Shown piece after piece: positions 8,680-19,079 of a stretch of DNA of 64,000 nt. The stretch covers positions 22,379-86,378 of the forward strand of contig JACKHH010000012.1 of assembly GCA_020639095.1 (NCBI GenBank), given 5' to 3'. The position numbers and the translations under genes were made by a program. The stretch is from Phycisphaerales bacterium (GTDB lineage Bacteria > Planctomycetota > Phycisphaerae > UBA1845). Below the pieces are notes generated by a model. It was not told the origin of the DNA. It did not search any database and was given only the letters and a program-made list of their open reading frames with translations. Numbering within the stretch: the stretch's first letter is position 1; every line of letters starts with the position of its first letter.

Positions 8680-10082
8680 CGCGTCGGCGGTGGGGCAATC
8701 CGCACGCCCAGCAACCCGACGGTCGATGCGTCCATCGGCGGCATGTCGCTTTCATCGCGCCAGCGCAAGTTGCCGTGACCATCCCAATCATCGTCGAAGT
8801 CCTGCCGTGCCTCCCATTCATCGCATGCCGTCGCATCGAGCAGCAGGTTGGCTGACAGATTCACGAAGTTAATGGCCCGCGTTCCGGTGCGGACGCGGCG
8901 CGCGATTGGCTGGCTTGCGGGAATGCGCTCGGTAACGTTGGCCACGCAGCGCAGCGCGCCGCCGTATTCATAGATTCGCGAGACATCGACCCCGCCCGTG
9001 CGAAAGCCGAGGTTCTCGTAGACCGCGAGACCCGCATCATCAAGTTGGGGAATGTTATATTGCGGTACGTACGCCCAGCGTTCTTTGTCGCGCTGGTCGA
9101 GCAACACGTTGTTGTACGTGACCATCCAATCGCCGTCGCGGTGTACCAACGCGGGCATCCGAATCACGTCATAACCGCGGTAAGTCATCTGCTCAGCCAC
9201 GTCGTCGAATGCGGAAATCGTCTCCTCCGTCTGGTCGACGTCCGCCAGCAGCGCTTCCGCCTGCAAGCTGCCCTCGTCAGCCGCTGCTCGCAGCAAGCGA
9301 TTGCCCGCCGACGGCGACGCGATGAGCAGCGTGCGATCGTCGATCGGCGTGAGGTACATATCGATGTGGCACCAGGGCACTCTGCCCTTGCCCACGAGCA
9401 GATAAGGCCGACCAAAAAGCCGGTGCAATTCCGTGCGCAACGTGCCCGCGCGCTGGAGGTCGTAGTTCTCATCGACAACGTTGTCGCCGACGAACACGTG
9501 CCGGCGATTCGACACCACGTTGCCGCCTTCGAGGTGCAGCGGGCTGCTAAACATACCCGGCAGCAAGCCCGCCAGTGACAGCAGACCGTGTACCATCCGA
9601 TCGTTGTGCTTTTCACCGGTGTATGCGCTGTTGTCCGCGGGGACAAAATAGCTCGCGCGGCGAAGCAGGCTGCGGGACTGGCGGGCGATACAGCGATCCC
9701 GCGACCAGATGCTCACGGGCATGCCGACCGCGACGACTTCGACATCACGTTCCTGTGCCAGGGCCGCCTGCCCCCAGCGTTCGGCGAACGCATAGCCGTC
9801 AGCCGCTCGCGGGCAGATGACGCGCAGCTTCGTTTTCGGTCCGAGCCGACAGAACAGATCGGTATAGAGCGGGTCGAGTTCTTCCGACATCTCGGGATCG
9901 TAGAAGAGCAGCAGCTCCGCGATCCTGCCGGAAGAGTCGGGTATGAGTACGCCGCCGTCCGAAACAACTTCTTCGGATAAATCGCCAGCCGGGCAGTGCT
10001 GTGTACCCGCAGCCACGGCGAAGAGCAGCAGGGCGATCCGCGCGCTAAGCGTCCATGCGGATCGGGTAGTGGAACTGTTCAA
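8676..10082 (-). CDS. secreted agmatine deiminase / peptidyl-arginine deiminase family protein
   Basis: A 468-residue protein of the guanidino-group hydrolase fold. Visible family motifs are WSRD, HLEGGN, a central CHIDMYL (His-x-Asp) and a C-terminal GALRCVANV whose Cys is the likely nucleophile. Agmatine deiminases convert agmatine to N-carbamoylputrescine; the bacterial PAD type acts on arginine residues. The N-terminus is a signal peptide, so it is probably exported, which is unusual for agmatine deiminase. The start is taken as TTG at 10082 because GGAGG (10091-10095) lies 8 bases upstream; a GTG at 10190 would add 36 residues lacking signal-peptide character. It overlaps the convergent regulator's stop by 4 bases. 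Confidence 0.75.
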   Translation of the reverse strand: MNSSTTRSAWTLSARIALLLFAVAAGTQHCPAGDLSEEVVSDGGVLIPDSSGRIAELLLFYDPEMSEELDPLYTDLFCRLGPKTKLRVICPRAADGYAFAERWGQAALAQERDVEVVAVGMPVSIWSRDRCIARQSRSLLRRASYFVPADNSAYTGEKHNDRMVHGLLSLAGLLPGMFSSPLHLEGGNVVSNRRHVFVGDNVVDENYDLQRAGTLRTELHRLFGRPYLLVGKGRVPWCHIDMYLTPIDDRTLLIASPSAGNRLLRAAADEGSLQAEALLADVDQTEETISAFDDVAEQMTYRGYDVIRMPALVHRDGDWMVTYNNVLLDQRDKERWAYVPQYNIPQLDDAGLAVYENLGFRTGGVDVSRIYEYGGALRCVANVTERIPASQPIARRVRTGTRAINFVNLSANLLLDATACDEWEARQDFDDDWDGHGNLRWRDESDMPPMDASTVGLLGVRIAPPPTR

Positions 10083-10585
10083 GCATGAAGCCTCCGGCGC
10101 CAACCCAAGGGCCGGCGAGGTCTGTCCACATCCTTTTACGGCCAGCCGGCGCGCAGGGTTGCGGTTCACCTCGGTAACTTCTTGAAGCACCCGGGCGACA
10201 ACCCACCAAGCCGCAAAGCATCACCGCCACCAGCCGAAGCAGGCCATAGAATAGCATTCCGCAGACACCCTGAACAACAGGATTCACCCAAGTCGTTACG
10301 TCCCTGTGCCGCAAGAGAGGCCCCGGTCAGCCTGCCAGGACCAGCGAAACAGCATGCCGAGGACCACATGGAGCGACCACCCAAAAAGTGGCGGGGGCAG
10401 GGCGGGTAGATGACCGCAATCACGGCCTTCCACATGTTGTATCAATGATGAACTCTTGAGCACGATTGCGTGTCGGCGACCACCGGGCGTCGTCGAGGCG
10501 GGGAGGTGTCACGCCCCTGGCATACCTTGGCGCCTCCAAATTACCATTTTCTGGCTGCGTGCTTATCAACGGAAGATGTATCCGT
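10083..10585. other. intergenic region without a supported gene
   Basis: About 500 bases between the start of the deiminase-like gene (minus) and a small lipoprotein gene (plus). Open frames here overlap each other and lack ribosome sites or recognisable content. It should hold the divergent promoters, but no confident -35/-10 pair was found. Confidence 0.4.
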
Positions 10586-10885
10586 ATGGGCAAGCTCAAG
10601 GTGTGTTTCGTGACGAGCAGACCCCGCTACCTGATACTTATCGGCTTGCTAACTGCCCTGGCCGGTTGTTGTGCATGCGCGACCTTAAGACGAGCCACGA
10701 CGCACGATGTCCTAATGACCTGCCGCTTGGCGGAACGCGATGCCTCGGTCCAGCTTGTATACGAGGGAACCTATCTTTCTCGCAATCACGGTGTGTTGGT
10801 CAGCTATCGTTTAGTTGGGCTTTCAGAACTCAGCTTTGCACATTGGTATCTGATCCCTTGGCGCGAAGTTGTCCTTTCAAAGTGA
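10586..10885 (+). CDS. small putative lipoprotein
   Basis: A 99-residue open frame beginning at an ATG with GGAAG about 10 bases upstream. The N-terminus is basic (GKLKVCFVTSRPRY), then hydrophobic (LILIGLLTALAG), ending in a lipobox-like LAGC. This fits a lipoprotein anchored in a membrane. The remaining ~70 residues match no family I recognise. Codon use is less GC-rich than in the neighbours, which could mean a recently acquired or non-conserved gene. A longer reading starting at 10466 would bury the signal peptide and was not chosen. Moderate confidence that it is a gene. Confidence 0.5.
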   Translation: MGKLKVCFVTSRPRYLILIGLLTALAGCCACATLRRATTHDVLMTCRLAERDASVQLVYEGTYLSRNHGVLVSYRLVGLSELSFAHWYLIPWREVVLSK

Positions 10886-10984
10886 TTTCAGAGTTTCAGT
10901 TTCCACGAGTCTCCCAATGGGAATCCAGTGCGGCAACTGTACCGCCGTCGCATTCAATGGGCGCTTGCGTGAACGGAAGGGGGC

Positions 10985-11024
10985 AAAAAAAAGCAGGGCG
11001 TGATGCTTTCGCATCACGCCCTGC
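10985..11024 (-). terminator. intrinsic terminator of the 16S rRNA transcript
   Basis: A perfect 14-bp stem (GCAGGGCGTGATGC with GCATCACGCCCTGC) and a 4-base loop. Read on the minus strand it is followed by 8 T. It lies about 180 bases past the 16S 3' end, with no 23S, 5S or tRNA before it, so it ends a 16S-only transcript. Confidence 0.92.
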
Positions 11025-11202
11025 GTTCCGTTCATAGAACGGTATATCAAGGAAACAGGTTGGGTCGTTGGGAGGCTGAGTTGCCTCAGACCTCCACACG
11101 ATCGATCGAGCGAAAGCTCTTTCGTTCGTGCCGAAGATGCGCTGACTTTCAACGCTTGCCCAATCACCGAAGTGATTGGCAAGACGCGTCTAGATAATCC
11201 TC

Positions 11203-12751
<1,549 letters not shown>

Positions 12752-13012
12752 ATTTGCTGAAATCACATCACGACCCGAGGGCCATGATGGAAAAATCAAC
12801 TAAAAGGCTCGCACTCACTAGCACTTGTGAGTACGCGAGTTTGGTGGGTCAATTCAAGAATCGGACTCAAGCAGTTCTGCATTGAAGCATATCTGCGCTG
12901 AGCCAGCTCAAATCGATCCCGCCACACCAATGATTACGGCGCGCCCGCACCTTTTCAGTGCTGGGCACGGGCGAACCCGCATCCTCACAACGACCAATTT
13001 CAACCTGTTCAC

Positions 13013-13025
13013 TTGTCAAAGAGCA
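13013..13025 (-). promoter_or_regulatory. boxA-like antitermination site in 16S leader
   Basis: On the minus strand the leader reads TGCTCTTTGACAA, one base from the E. coli rrn boxA TGCTCTTTAACAA. It lies between the promoters and the 16S 5' end. This fits Nus-factor antitermination of rRNA transcription. Confidence 0.75.
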
Positions 13026-13101
13026 GGGCGACCCGAAGACCACCCGGCGACCCGAAAGTCGCCCTCACGCACCGCAAACTTCCCTGATGCGCGAGCCACG
13101 C

Positions 13102-13129
13102 ATTGTACGTCCGGTTTTCAACCTGTCAA
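13102..13129 (-). promoter_or_regulatory. 16S rRNA promoter P2
   Basis: On the minus strand TTGACA (13124-13129) and TACAAT (13102-13107) are separated by 16 bases. This is close to the sigma-70 consensus. An A8 tract upstream (~13143-13150, inside a GGTCGTT inverted repeat) could act as an UP element. The expected transcript start is near 13095, giving a leader of about 340 nt. Confidence 0.85.
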
Positions 13130-13205
13130 CGCGACCAACGACCTTTTTTTTGGTCGTTTTTCGCGTGACAGACGTCCATCGGGACGTGTCACGCACAGCA
13201 ACACA

Positions 13206-13233
13206 ACCATAACACAAGGCCATTAACTGTCAA
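13206..13233 (-). promoter_or_regulatory. 16S rRNA promoter P1
   Basis: A second sigma-70-like promoter on the minus strand about 100 bases upstream of P2: TTGACA (13228-13233), 16 bases, TATGGT (13206-13211). Tandem promoters are typical of rRNA genes. Confidence 0.7.
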
Positions 13234-13320
13234 GCGGACCAAAGGCCTGAAAGTGCTGTATTTGTAGTGAAAATGGGACGCACGACCCCCGATTTTCAGC
13301 CGCGCGGCTACCCACTTCGC

Positions 13321-13917
13321 CTAAACGAGCGCACTGAACAACATCAGCATCATGGGCAGCAGTAAAACGACCAGGGCGACGACCGCAATCCAGCGCTTGG
13401 TGGGCTTGCAAACCCCGATGATTCCGCACACCAGACCGGCGAGCCAAAGCCCGCACGAACCCATGATCCCGAAGACCGCCTTCATCACCCACGGGGCACC
13501 CGATTCCGCGGCTTTCTGGACGTACGCCTGGGCCTGCTGCTCGGTGACGTCCGGCCCCAGGTCACGCGAAAGCGCTCCCCATACCGGGAGCATCGACATG
13601 AACCCGATCACCAGCGATGTGATCGCAAGCACCAGGGCTGCGACCGCCACTTTGTTGCTCGTCGATGCCGGTGGGGCGCAGGCTGGGTAGGGCGGCGTGC
13701 CGAACTGCGGCGCAGAATAAGACTCGCGCTGCTCGAACGTCGGCGTGTGCGCGACTGGCTGACTGTGACCGACGGGGCGTGCTGCGGGCGGTGAAGCGGC
13801 AAATGCGGGGGCAGTGATCGTCTCGTGGCAATAAGGGCACTCAACCAGTCGCCCGCCCCAGGCGTCGTCCACTTCGACGGTGTTGCTGCACGATACGCAT
13901 TTGAATTGAATCGCCAT
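13321..13917 (-). CDS. zinc-ribbon membrane protein
   Basis: A 198-residue protein. Residues 1-35 form a zinc-ribbon-like finger with two CxxC pairs (FKCVSC and VECPYC). A Pro/Ala/Gln-rich linker (~45-85) follows, then hydrophobic segments at ~92-112, ~145-170 and ~177-198 that probably cross the membrane. This finger-linker-membrane architecture is common in planctomycete proteins of unknown function. It reads away from the rRNA promoters, ends ~90 bases before P1 and is the promoter-distal gene of a minus-strand run. No ribosome site was evident before the ATG. Confidence 0.75.
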   Translation of the reverse strand: MAIQFKCVSCSNTVEVDDAWGGRLVECPYCHETITAPAFAASPPAARPVGHSQPVAHTPTFEQRESYSAPQFGTPPYPACAPPASTSNKVAVAALVLAITSLVIGFMSMLPVWGALSRDLGPDVTEQQAQAYVQKAAESGAPWVMKAVFGIMGSCGLWLAGLVCGIIGVCKPTKRWIAVVALVVLLLPMMLMLFSALV

Positions 13918-14027
13918 GATTGCAGGCTACCGCACAGTCACATCGGGTTCAATCAACCCACACCGCACGTGATCGTCTCTGTATTTACCGAGCGATTTGC
14001 GCAGGATGGTTCACGCAGCCGACGGTG

Positions 14028-15704
14028 TTACGGCGCGACGAGGTTCTGGCCGCTCAGGTCTGTCTTGTGTTTTCCACCACCGGGATCGAATTCTACAATC
14101 CGCGTGCCGGAATCCACCACGTACAAATACATCAACTGGTAATCGCCGCGCAGGTGGGTGTGCTGGATCTTTGAAAACGGGCGAATCGCGCGAGCACCAC
14201 TCGCAGCATAGCCGGGGAAGTACATCAGCTCGACCCAGTAGTCGTCGCCGACTTTCGCGACCGCATACTTACCGATCGGGCCGATCTTCGCGCCGTGGCT
14301 GTCGACGATGTTGTAGTCTTCGACGGTGGTCGCAGCCTGATTCAACGCCTTGCCCAGCAGACTACCGGCTTGCAGGCTCTCAACGTTGAGCTGGAGCAGC
14401 ACCTTGCCGTCGGGCACCTTGAATCGATCCAGCCGCTCGTTGCGATTGGCACTGCCCTGGTCGTCGAGCAGCCCGATGAGCTGGCCCTGCTCCATGACAT
14501 TGCCGGCGCTTTCGACGTCCTGCCCCTGGTAGGCGGTCATGGCCATCGGGAAATCATCGCCAAAGTGCGATGACTTGAACTTCACGCCCGAGGTCCGTCC
14601 ACCGCTGGGGGGCGGGGTTGGTTCGGGTGTTGAGGTCGGCGCCTCTGCGACCGGTTCGGGGGCGTGCCCGCCGCGATAGGGGGCCACACCACCCACGCGG
14701 AAATACACGCTGCGGGGTTTGAACTTCGTGGGAACTTCAAACGCGACCTCGATCAGTTTGCTATCGGGAATGGCCAGCGTTAGGCCTGCGACATAGTCCG
14801 GCTCTGAGGTAGTCGCACCCTCCCACGAGCGGATGAAGTAGTTCGCCTGGTCCAACGACGGCACCGCGATTGCGCAGTAAATCTCGGGTTTACCGTCGCG
14901 TTCGCCCACCAGCCGGACGGTTGCGGGCGCGAACCGCAGCTTTTTGTCAGCATCGCCCAGATCGTCAGCGGAACCGTTGACCTTCAACAAAACTCGGAGA
15001 TAGTGGTTGCCGGACTTCGGCTCCACCGGAGTGTACTTGTTTGGGTCGGAACCACGCCCCGCGACACCATCGTAAACGTACTGGATTTCGCCCGCGGCTT
15101 CGCAGGTGATCGAATCCGCCGGTGCGGTGCGACGCACGCCTGCGAGGCCCGCCTGCACCCAGCCCAAATCGGTGACCAGGTCCGGGTGTACCTTGTGGAA
15201 CTCGTCGCCACCTCCGAACACACCGTTCGTCAGCGCAATTCCAAATGAGGCAGCCGCCCGATCCGGGCGCAGGAACAACTCGTGTTGCTCACTCGGGTTC
15301 TTGGCGTCGAAGCGCGAGAAACCGATCAGACTCGGCCAGGGCAACATCTGAAGACCGATCGCCAGCATGCCGGTCATCAGGAAGGCGGTGCAAAGTCCAA
15401 CCGCAGCCGCGACAACGCGATCCAGCAGATGGGGGATCATGTTTGCCCGGGAGACGAGCATGTCCATGATGATCCGCAGGACGAACAGCGGAACCAGGAA
15501 CATCGCCATGAAGCAGATGGGGCGTGCGAAATCAGGCGTGACGCTGAGCAGGGTCACCTCGGCGACCGCTTCGTACGTACCGAACGACAGCGCAACGCAG
15601 AGCACGGTCAACACCGCGGTGATGATGGCGCTGGTCGCCCCCTGAATGGCCTGGAAGTACGCCACCGCGCCCAGGAACGCGAGAATCAGTAGGGAGAAAA
15701 TCAT
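14028..15704 (-). CDS. CvpA-like membrane protein with large soluble domain
   Basis: A 558-residue protein. The first ~125 residues hold four hydrophobic segments in the pattern of the CvpA/colicin V production family (SLLILAFLGAVAYFQ, then helices near 28-48, 62-82 and 98-120). The remaining ~430 residues are soluble, with a Pro/Thr-rich linker around 350-375 (EAPTSTPEPTPPPSGG) and beta-rich stretches on both sides. GAGAGGA lies before the ATG. It sits 45 bases downstream of the degenerate secretion ATPase and in the same direction as pilT, so it could belong to an envelope apparatus. The N-terminal call is moderate; the C-terminal domain is unrecognised. Confidence 0.7.
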   Translation of the reverse strand: MIFSLLILAFLGAVAYFQAIQGATSAIITAVLTVLCVALSFGTYEAVAEVTLLSVTPDFARPICFMAMFLVPLFVLRIIMDMLVSRANMIPHLLDRVVAAAVGLCTAFLMTGMLAIGLQMLPWPSLIGFSRFDAKNPSEQHELFLRPDRAAASFGIALTNGVFGGGDEFHKVHPDLVTDLGWVQAGLAGVRRTAPADSITCEAAGEIQYVYDGVAGRGSDPNKYTPVEPKSGNHYLRVLLKVNGSADDLGDADKKLRFAPATVRLVGERDGKPEIYCAIAVPSLDQANYFIRSWEGATTSEPDYVAGLTLAIPDSKLIEVAFEVPTKFKPRSVYFRVGGVAPYRGGHAPEPVAEAPTSTPEPTPPPSGGRTSGVKFKSSHFGDDFPMAMTAYQGQDVESAGNVMEQGQLIGLLDDQGSANRNERLDRFKVPDGKVLLQLNVESLQAGSLLGKALNQAATTVEDYNIVDSHGAKIGPIGKYAVAKVGDDYWVELMYFPGYAASGARAIRPFSKIQHTHLRGDYQLMYLYVVDSGTRIVEFDPGGGKHKTDLSGQNLVAP

Positions 15705-15748
15705 GGTGCATCCTCTCTTTGACGTCGCACCCGCCGCGAAACTGACGG

Positions 15749-17422
15749 CTACTTGCCCTCGCCGCTGCGCAGCCCGCGCATGATCTCCGCCATGCTGGTT
15801 TTTCCGTCGATGACTTTGAGCAATCCGTCTTCCTGAAGGTAGCGCATCTTTTCAGTACGCGCCTGCGCTTTGATCTGCTTGGCGGGGGCGCCTTCGGCGA
15901 GCAACTTGCGGATGGCGTCGCTGACGATCAGCAGTTCAAAGACCCCGACCTGGCCGACGTAATTGCTGTTCTGGCAGGTCTGGCAAATGATCACGCGACC
16001 CTTCTTGTCGAGTATCGGTTCGCTTGGCGGGCGATAAAAATGCTCGATCTGATCGGTCGGCAAATTGGCTTTTCGCAAGAGCTGATCGTCCGGCTTGTAC
16101 GCTTCGCGGCAAGCTTCGCAGAGCACGCGTACCAAACGCTGGGCAACGACCGCTTTCAACGCGCCCGCGAGCAGCTTGTTGTCCTCTGTTAACGCCTGAA
16201 GCCGAGAGACCGCGTCAATCGAACTTGCGGCGCGGACGGTCATGTAGATCTTCTTCTCAGCAGCCGCCCGGCAGGCGAGCTGCGCCGTCTCGCGATCCTC
16301 GCACTGATCGACCAGCACGACATCCGGCTCGCGGCGCAGCACGGTTTGCAGCATGCGCGCGTAGCTGATCTCGTTGTTGTTGGGATCGAATTTCTGCTGC
16401 GTGATGTTGTCCAGGTCCAGCATCGGCGACGTTTCGAGCGTGTAGATGTTCTGAAGGTAGGCGTCGTGCCCGCGAAGCGTCGCGTATTCGGTCGTCGTGA
16501 TCCCCGACTCACGCGGCCCGGCCACCACGATCAATCCGGCATCGAGCTTGGCGACAGCCAAATACTTGGCCAGCACGCTCTCTTGGAAGCCCAGGTCCTC
16601 AAGCTTCATCAGGCCCTTCGTGCGGTTCACCCGCAGGCGAAGGCGTTCGCCCTTGGTCGTCCCGGAGGTGATCACGTCGACGCGATCCGGCTTGCCCGCC
16701 AAGCCCAGCAGTCCCGCACGCAGACTGCCCGATTGCGGACGCCGCCGCTCTTCAACGCTGAGGCCCGCCGCCGCTTTCAGGAAGACGAGCAAACGCTCCG
16801 CAGTTTCGACAGCCAACCCGTTTTCCTGCTCAGAGGCGACGCCGTCGATCTTGTAGACCACCCGCACCTTCTCGCTGCCGATCAGCAGATCCGCGTCGGT
16901 GCTGCGCTTCCACAGCATGTCAAAGAGAAAATCCTGAGCCGCATTGAACTGCTCCAACGCCTCCGGCTCGGTGGGTTTCGCGAGTGGGTTACCCTCGTGG
17001 TCAATCAGCTTCACACGGATTCCACGGTCTTCCTTCTCGCTGGCGGCATCTTTCTTGCCCGCCATAAGCCGCTTCAAGTGTGCCGGCGTCATCACACGAG
17101 CATTGGGCCCGACGCGCCCGTTGCGATGCACCACGTATGCGAGCACCAGCCCGAACGAGAGCACCACGAGGAACGCGAGCCCAAGGAAGAACGCCGCCCC
17201 AGGCCAGGGAATCAGCAGAAGGATGGCAAAACCACCGCCGCCTCCGCCGAGCACCAGCAGGTTCCACCACTCGCGACGGGGTTTGTTGATCTTCTCGACG
17301 TCGCGGTCGACCCACTGGTTGGCCAGGGACCACAGGACGAAAAACACGAGAACGGTAACGATTTTGAAGATGCTCACGTAGATGGTCGCGAGCATTGGGC
17401 TGGGGGCAAACATCGTGTGCAT
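15749..17422 (-). CDS. membrane-anchored GspE/PilB-like protein with degenerate ATPase site
   Basis: A 557-residue protein. Up to three hydrophobic segments occupy its first ~100 residues, which GspE/PilB proteins do not normally have. The rest follows the type II secretion / type IV pilus ATPase plan, including the CxxC pairs (LCEACREAY and CQTCQNSNYVGQVGVFELL) of the family's zinc finger. The Walker A reads GPRESGITTT where GPTGSGKTTT is expected, so the P-loop Lys is Ile. The Walker B region reads DVVLVDQCED instead of the usual LxGExRD. It may bind nucleotide poorly and act as a structural partner. The ATG at 17422 was chosen over a TTG at 17455. It is followed by the CvpA-like gene and preceded by pilT. 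Confidence 0.8.
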   Translation of the reverse strand: MHTMFAPSPMLATIYVSIFKIVTVLVFFVLWSLANQWVDRDVEKINKPRREWWNLLVLGGGGGGFAILLLIPWPGAAFFLGLAFLVVLSFGLVLAYVVHRNGRVGPNARVMTPAHLKRLMAGKKDAASEKEDRGIRVKLIDHEGNPLAKPTEPEALEQFNAAQDFLFDMLWKRSTDADLLIGSEKVRVVYKIDGVASEQENGLAVETAERLLVFLKAAAGLSVEERRRPQSGSLRAGLLGLAGKPDRVDVITSGTTKGERLRLRVNRTKGLMKLEDLGFQESVLAKYLAVAKLDAGLIVVAGPRESGITTTEYATLRGHDAYLQNIYTLETSPMLDLDNITQQKFDPNNNEISYARMLQTVLRREPDVVLVDQCEDRETAQLACRAAAEKKIYMTVRAASSIDAVSRLQALTEDNKLLAGALKAVVAQRLVRVLCEACREAYKPDDQLLRKANLPTDQIEHFYRPPSEPILDKKGRVIICQTCQNSNYVGQVGVFELLIVSDAIRKLLAEGAPAKQIKAQARTEKMRYLQEDGLLKVIDGKTSMAEIMRGLRSGEGK

Positions 17423-17526
17423 GGTGATCTTCGGTGTCCCGGTATTCGGTCGCAAACGGCTGCCGTTGCTTCCCCGCCTTTCCCCTCAAGCACGGCGGGG
17501 GGTCGCAGGCGGGAAGTGTACAGAAT

Positions 17527-18723
17527 CTAGCCCGCGATGCCACTCCCGGAGATATTGATGCCCTTGAGCTTCATCTTCAGCTCTTCCGCGTTGGTGGCTG
17601 CCGCGTAGGCGGTCTGCTGATCGATGTACTCCTGCTCGACCAGCCGGCGCAGCGACTCGTTGAAGTCGACCATGCCCTCACCGTACGAACTCTTGACCAC
17701 ACCCAGGATATCCGAATCACGCCCCTCGGCGATGAACTTGCGGACCGTCGCGTTGACCAGGCAAATCTCGGTGCACGGGACGCGCGGAACGTCCGGGCGG
17801 ATCGTTTTGAGCAACTTCTGACAAATGATCGCCTGGAGGTTGAAAACCAGCGAGCTTCGCACCAGGTCGCGGGCGTTCTCCGGAAAAAGTTCCAACACGC
17901 GGGTAATTGTGCCGGCAACGCCTGAGGCGTGGACCGTTCCGAACACCAGGTGGCCCGATTCCGCCGCGTGGAGAGCGGCTGAGAATGTCTCCTCATCACG
18001 CATTTCGCCGATGAGCACCACGTCCGGGTCCTGACGCATCAGATACTTCAGCGCCCGGTGGAAATCATGTACATCCAACCCGATTTCACGCTGATTGATG
18101 TGCGCTTTCTTGTCGGAATACTGGAATTCGATGGGGTCTTCGAGCGTGACGATATGGCACGCACGCGAGCGGTTGATCTGTTCGATCATCGCGGAAATCG
18201 TCGTACTTTTTCCACTGCCCGTGATGCCCGAAACGAGCACGAGCCCCTGATGGTGCTCCGCCACGGACGACAGCGATTTGGGCAGGTGCAACTGCTCGTA
18301 GCTGAGCACGTCGCTGGAGATTCGCCGGGCAGCCATCGAAGTCAGGCCGCGTTGGCGGAACACGTTGATCCGGAAGCGGGAGCCGCCCTCGGCTTGGTGG
18401 GCGAAGTCCATGGCGCCGTGTTCGGCGTACTCCGACCGCTGCCGGTCGTTCATGATCTCGAAGATGAGGGCTTCGATCTTGCGGTTGCTCATGTCGCCGA
18501 CGGGCATGGCCCGCAGCGCACCGCGAACGCGGACGCGCGGGGGCGTCTCGGCCTTCAGGTGCAGGTCGGAAGCGCCCATCTTCTCCATGGCGCGGAATAG
18601 CTTGTCGATTTTGGGCTTCGGCTTGACCTCAGCCGCTTCCCCGACGACTTCCTCGGCTTCAGCCACCACGGATTCTTCCACGTCTGCCGGCTGAACGTCT
18701 GACTGAACTTCGTTTTCCGCCAC
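17527..18723 (-). CDS. pilT: twitching motility ATPase PilT
   Basis: A 398-residue PilT/PilU-type ATPase that powers pilus retraction by disassembling pilin subunits at the inner membrane. Walker A is GITGSGKS (166-173), the Asp box is VTLEDPIEF, and Walker B is DVVLIGEMRD (235-243), followed by the His-containing HLVFGTVHAS. All key residues are present, unlike its neighbour. An acidic N-terminal extension of ~38 residues precedes the conserved core. The start is GTG at 18723 with GGGGAGG just upstream. No PilB with an intact site or major pilin operon is in the window, so the partner machine is elsewhere. Confidence 0.93.
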   Translation of the reverse strand: MAENEVQSDVQPADVEESVVAEAEEVVGEAAEVKPKPKIDKLFRAMEKMGASDLHLKAETPPRVRVRGALRAMPVGDMSNRKIEALIFEIMNDRQRSEYAEHGAMDFAHQAEGGSRFRINVFRQRGLTSMAARRISSDVLSYEQLHLPKSLSSVAEHHQGLVLVSGITGSGKSTTISAMIEQINRSRACHIVTLEDPIEFQYSDKKAHINQREIGLDVHDFHRALKYLMRQDPDVVLIGEMRDEETFSAALHAAESGHLVFGTVHASGVAGTITRVLELFPENARDLVRSSLVFNLQAIICQKLLKTIRPDVPRVPCTEICLVNATVRKFIAEGRDSDILGVVKSSYGEGMVDFNESLRRLVEQEYIDQQTAYAAATNAEELKMKLKGINISGSGIAG

Positions 18724-19079
18724 AACGCCTCCCCAATTCGTCTCAATGGGCGCTTCGCCAAATCGCGGGACCGCCCGGGTTGTTCAAAGCTGCGACAAGC
18801 CTGTTCGCGATGACTTCGGTGTGCTTTCGACTTCCGATGCTACAACGGCCTGTGCTTTCGCGCGGCAATCGGTAGGGCCGCGCTGGTTTGTAATCAGCCA
18901 TCACAAATTCGACTGATAGCGTGATTCCTGTCTGTGTGCCGGGCGGTATTATGACCGCCGACCAAGCGACCATCAAGATGACCGCCAGTGCATGGTAGGT
19001 GCCTGGCTGCGAATCGGCGAGGGCCGGCGGGAATGCGGATTCGCGCGGGGGCGGGCTGGGCGACGGAGTTTGCGACGTC

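Noticed and set aside
16346..17530. Plus-strand frame of 394 codons opposite the degenerate ATPase
   Set aside because: The minus-strand reading matches GspE/PilB over its full length. This frame has His/Arg-rich antisense composition.
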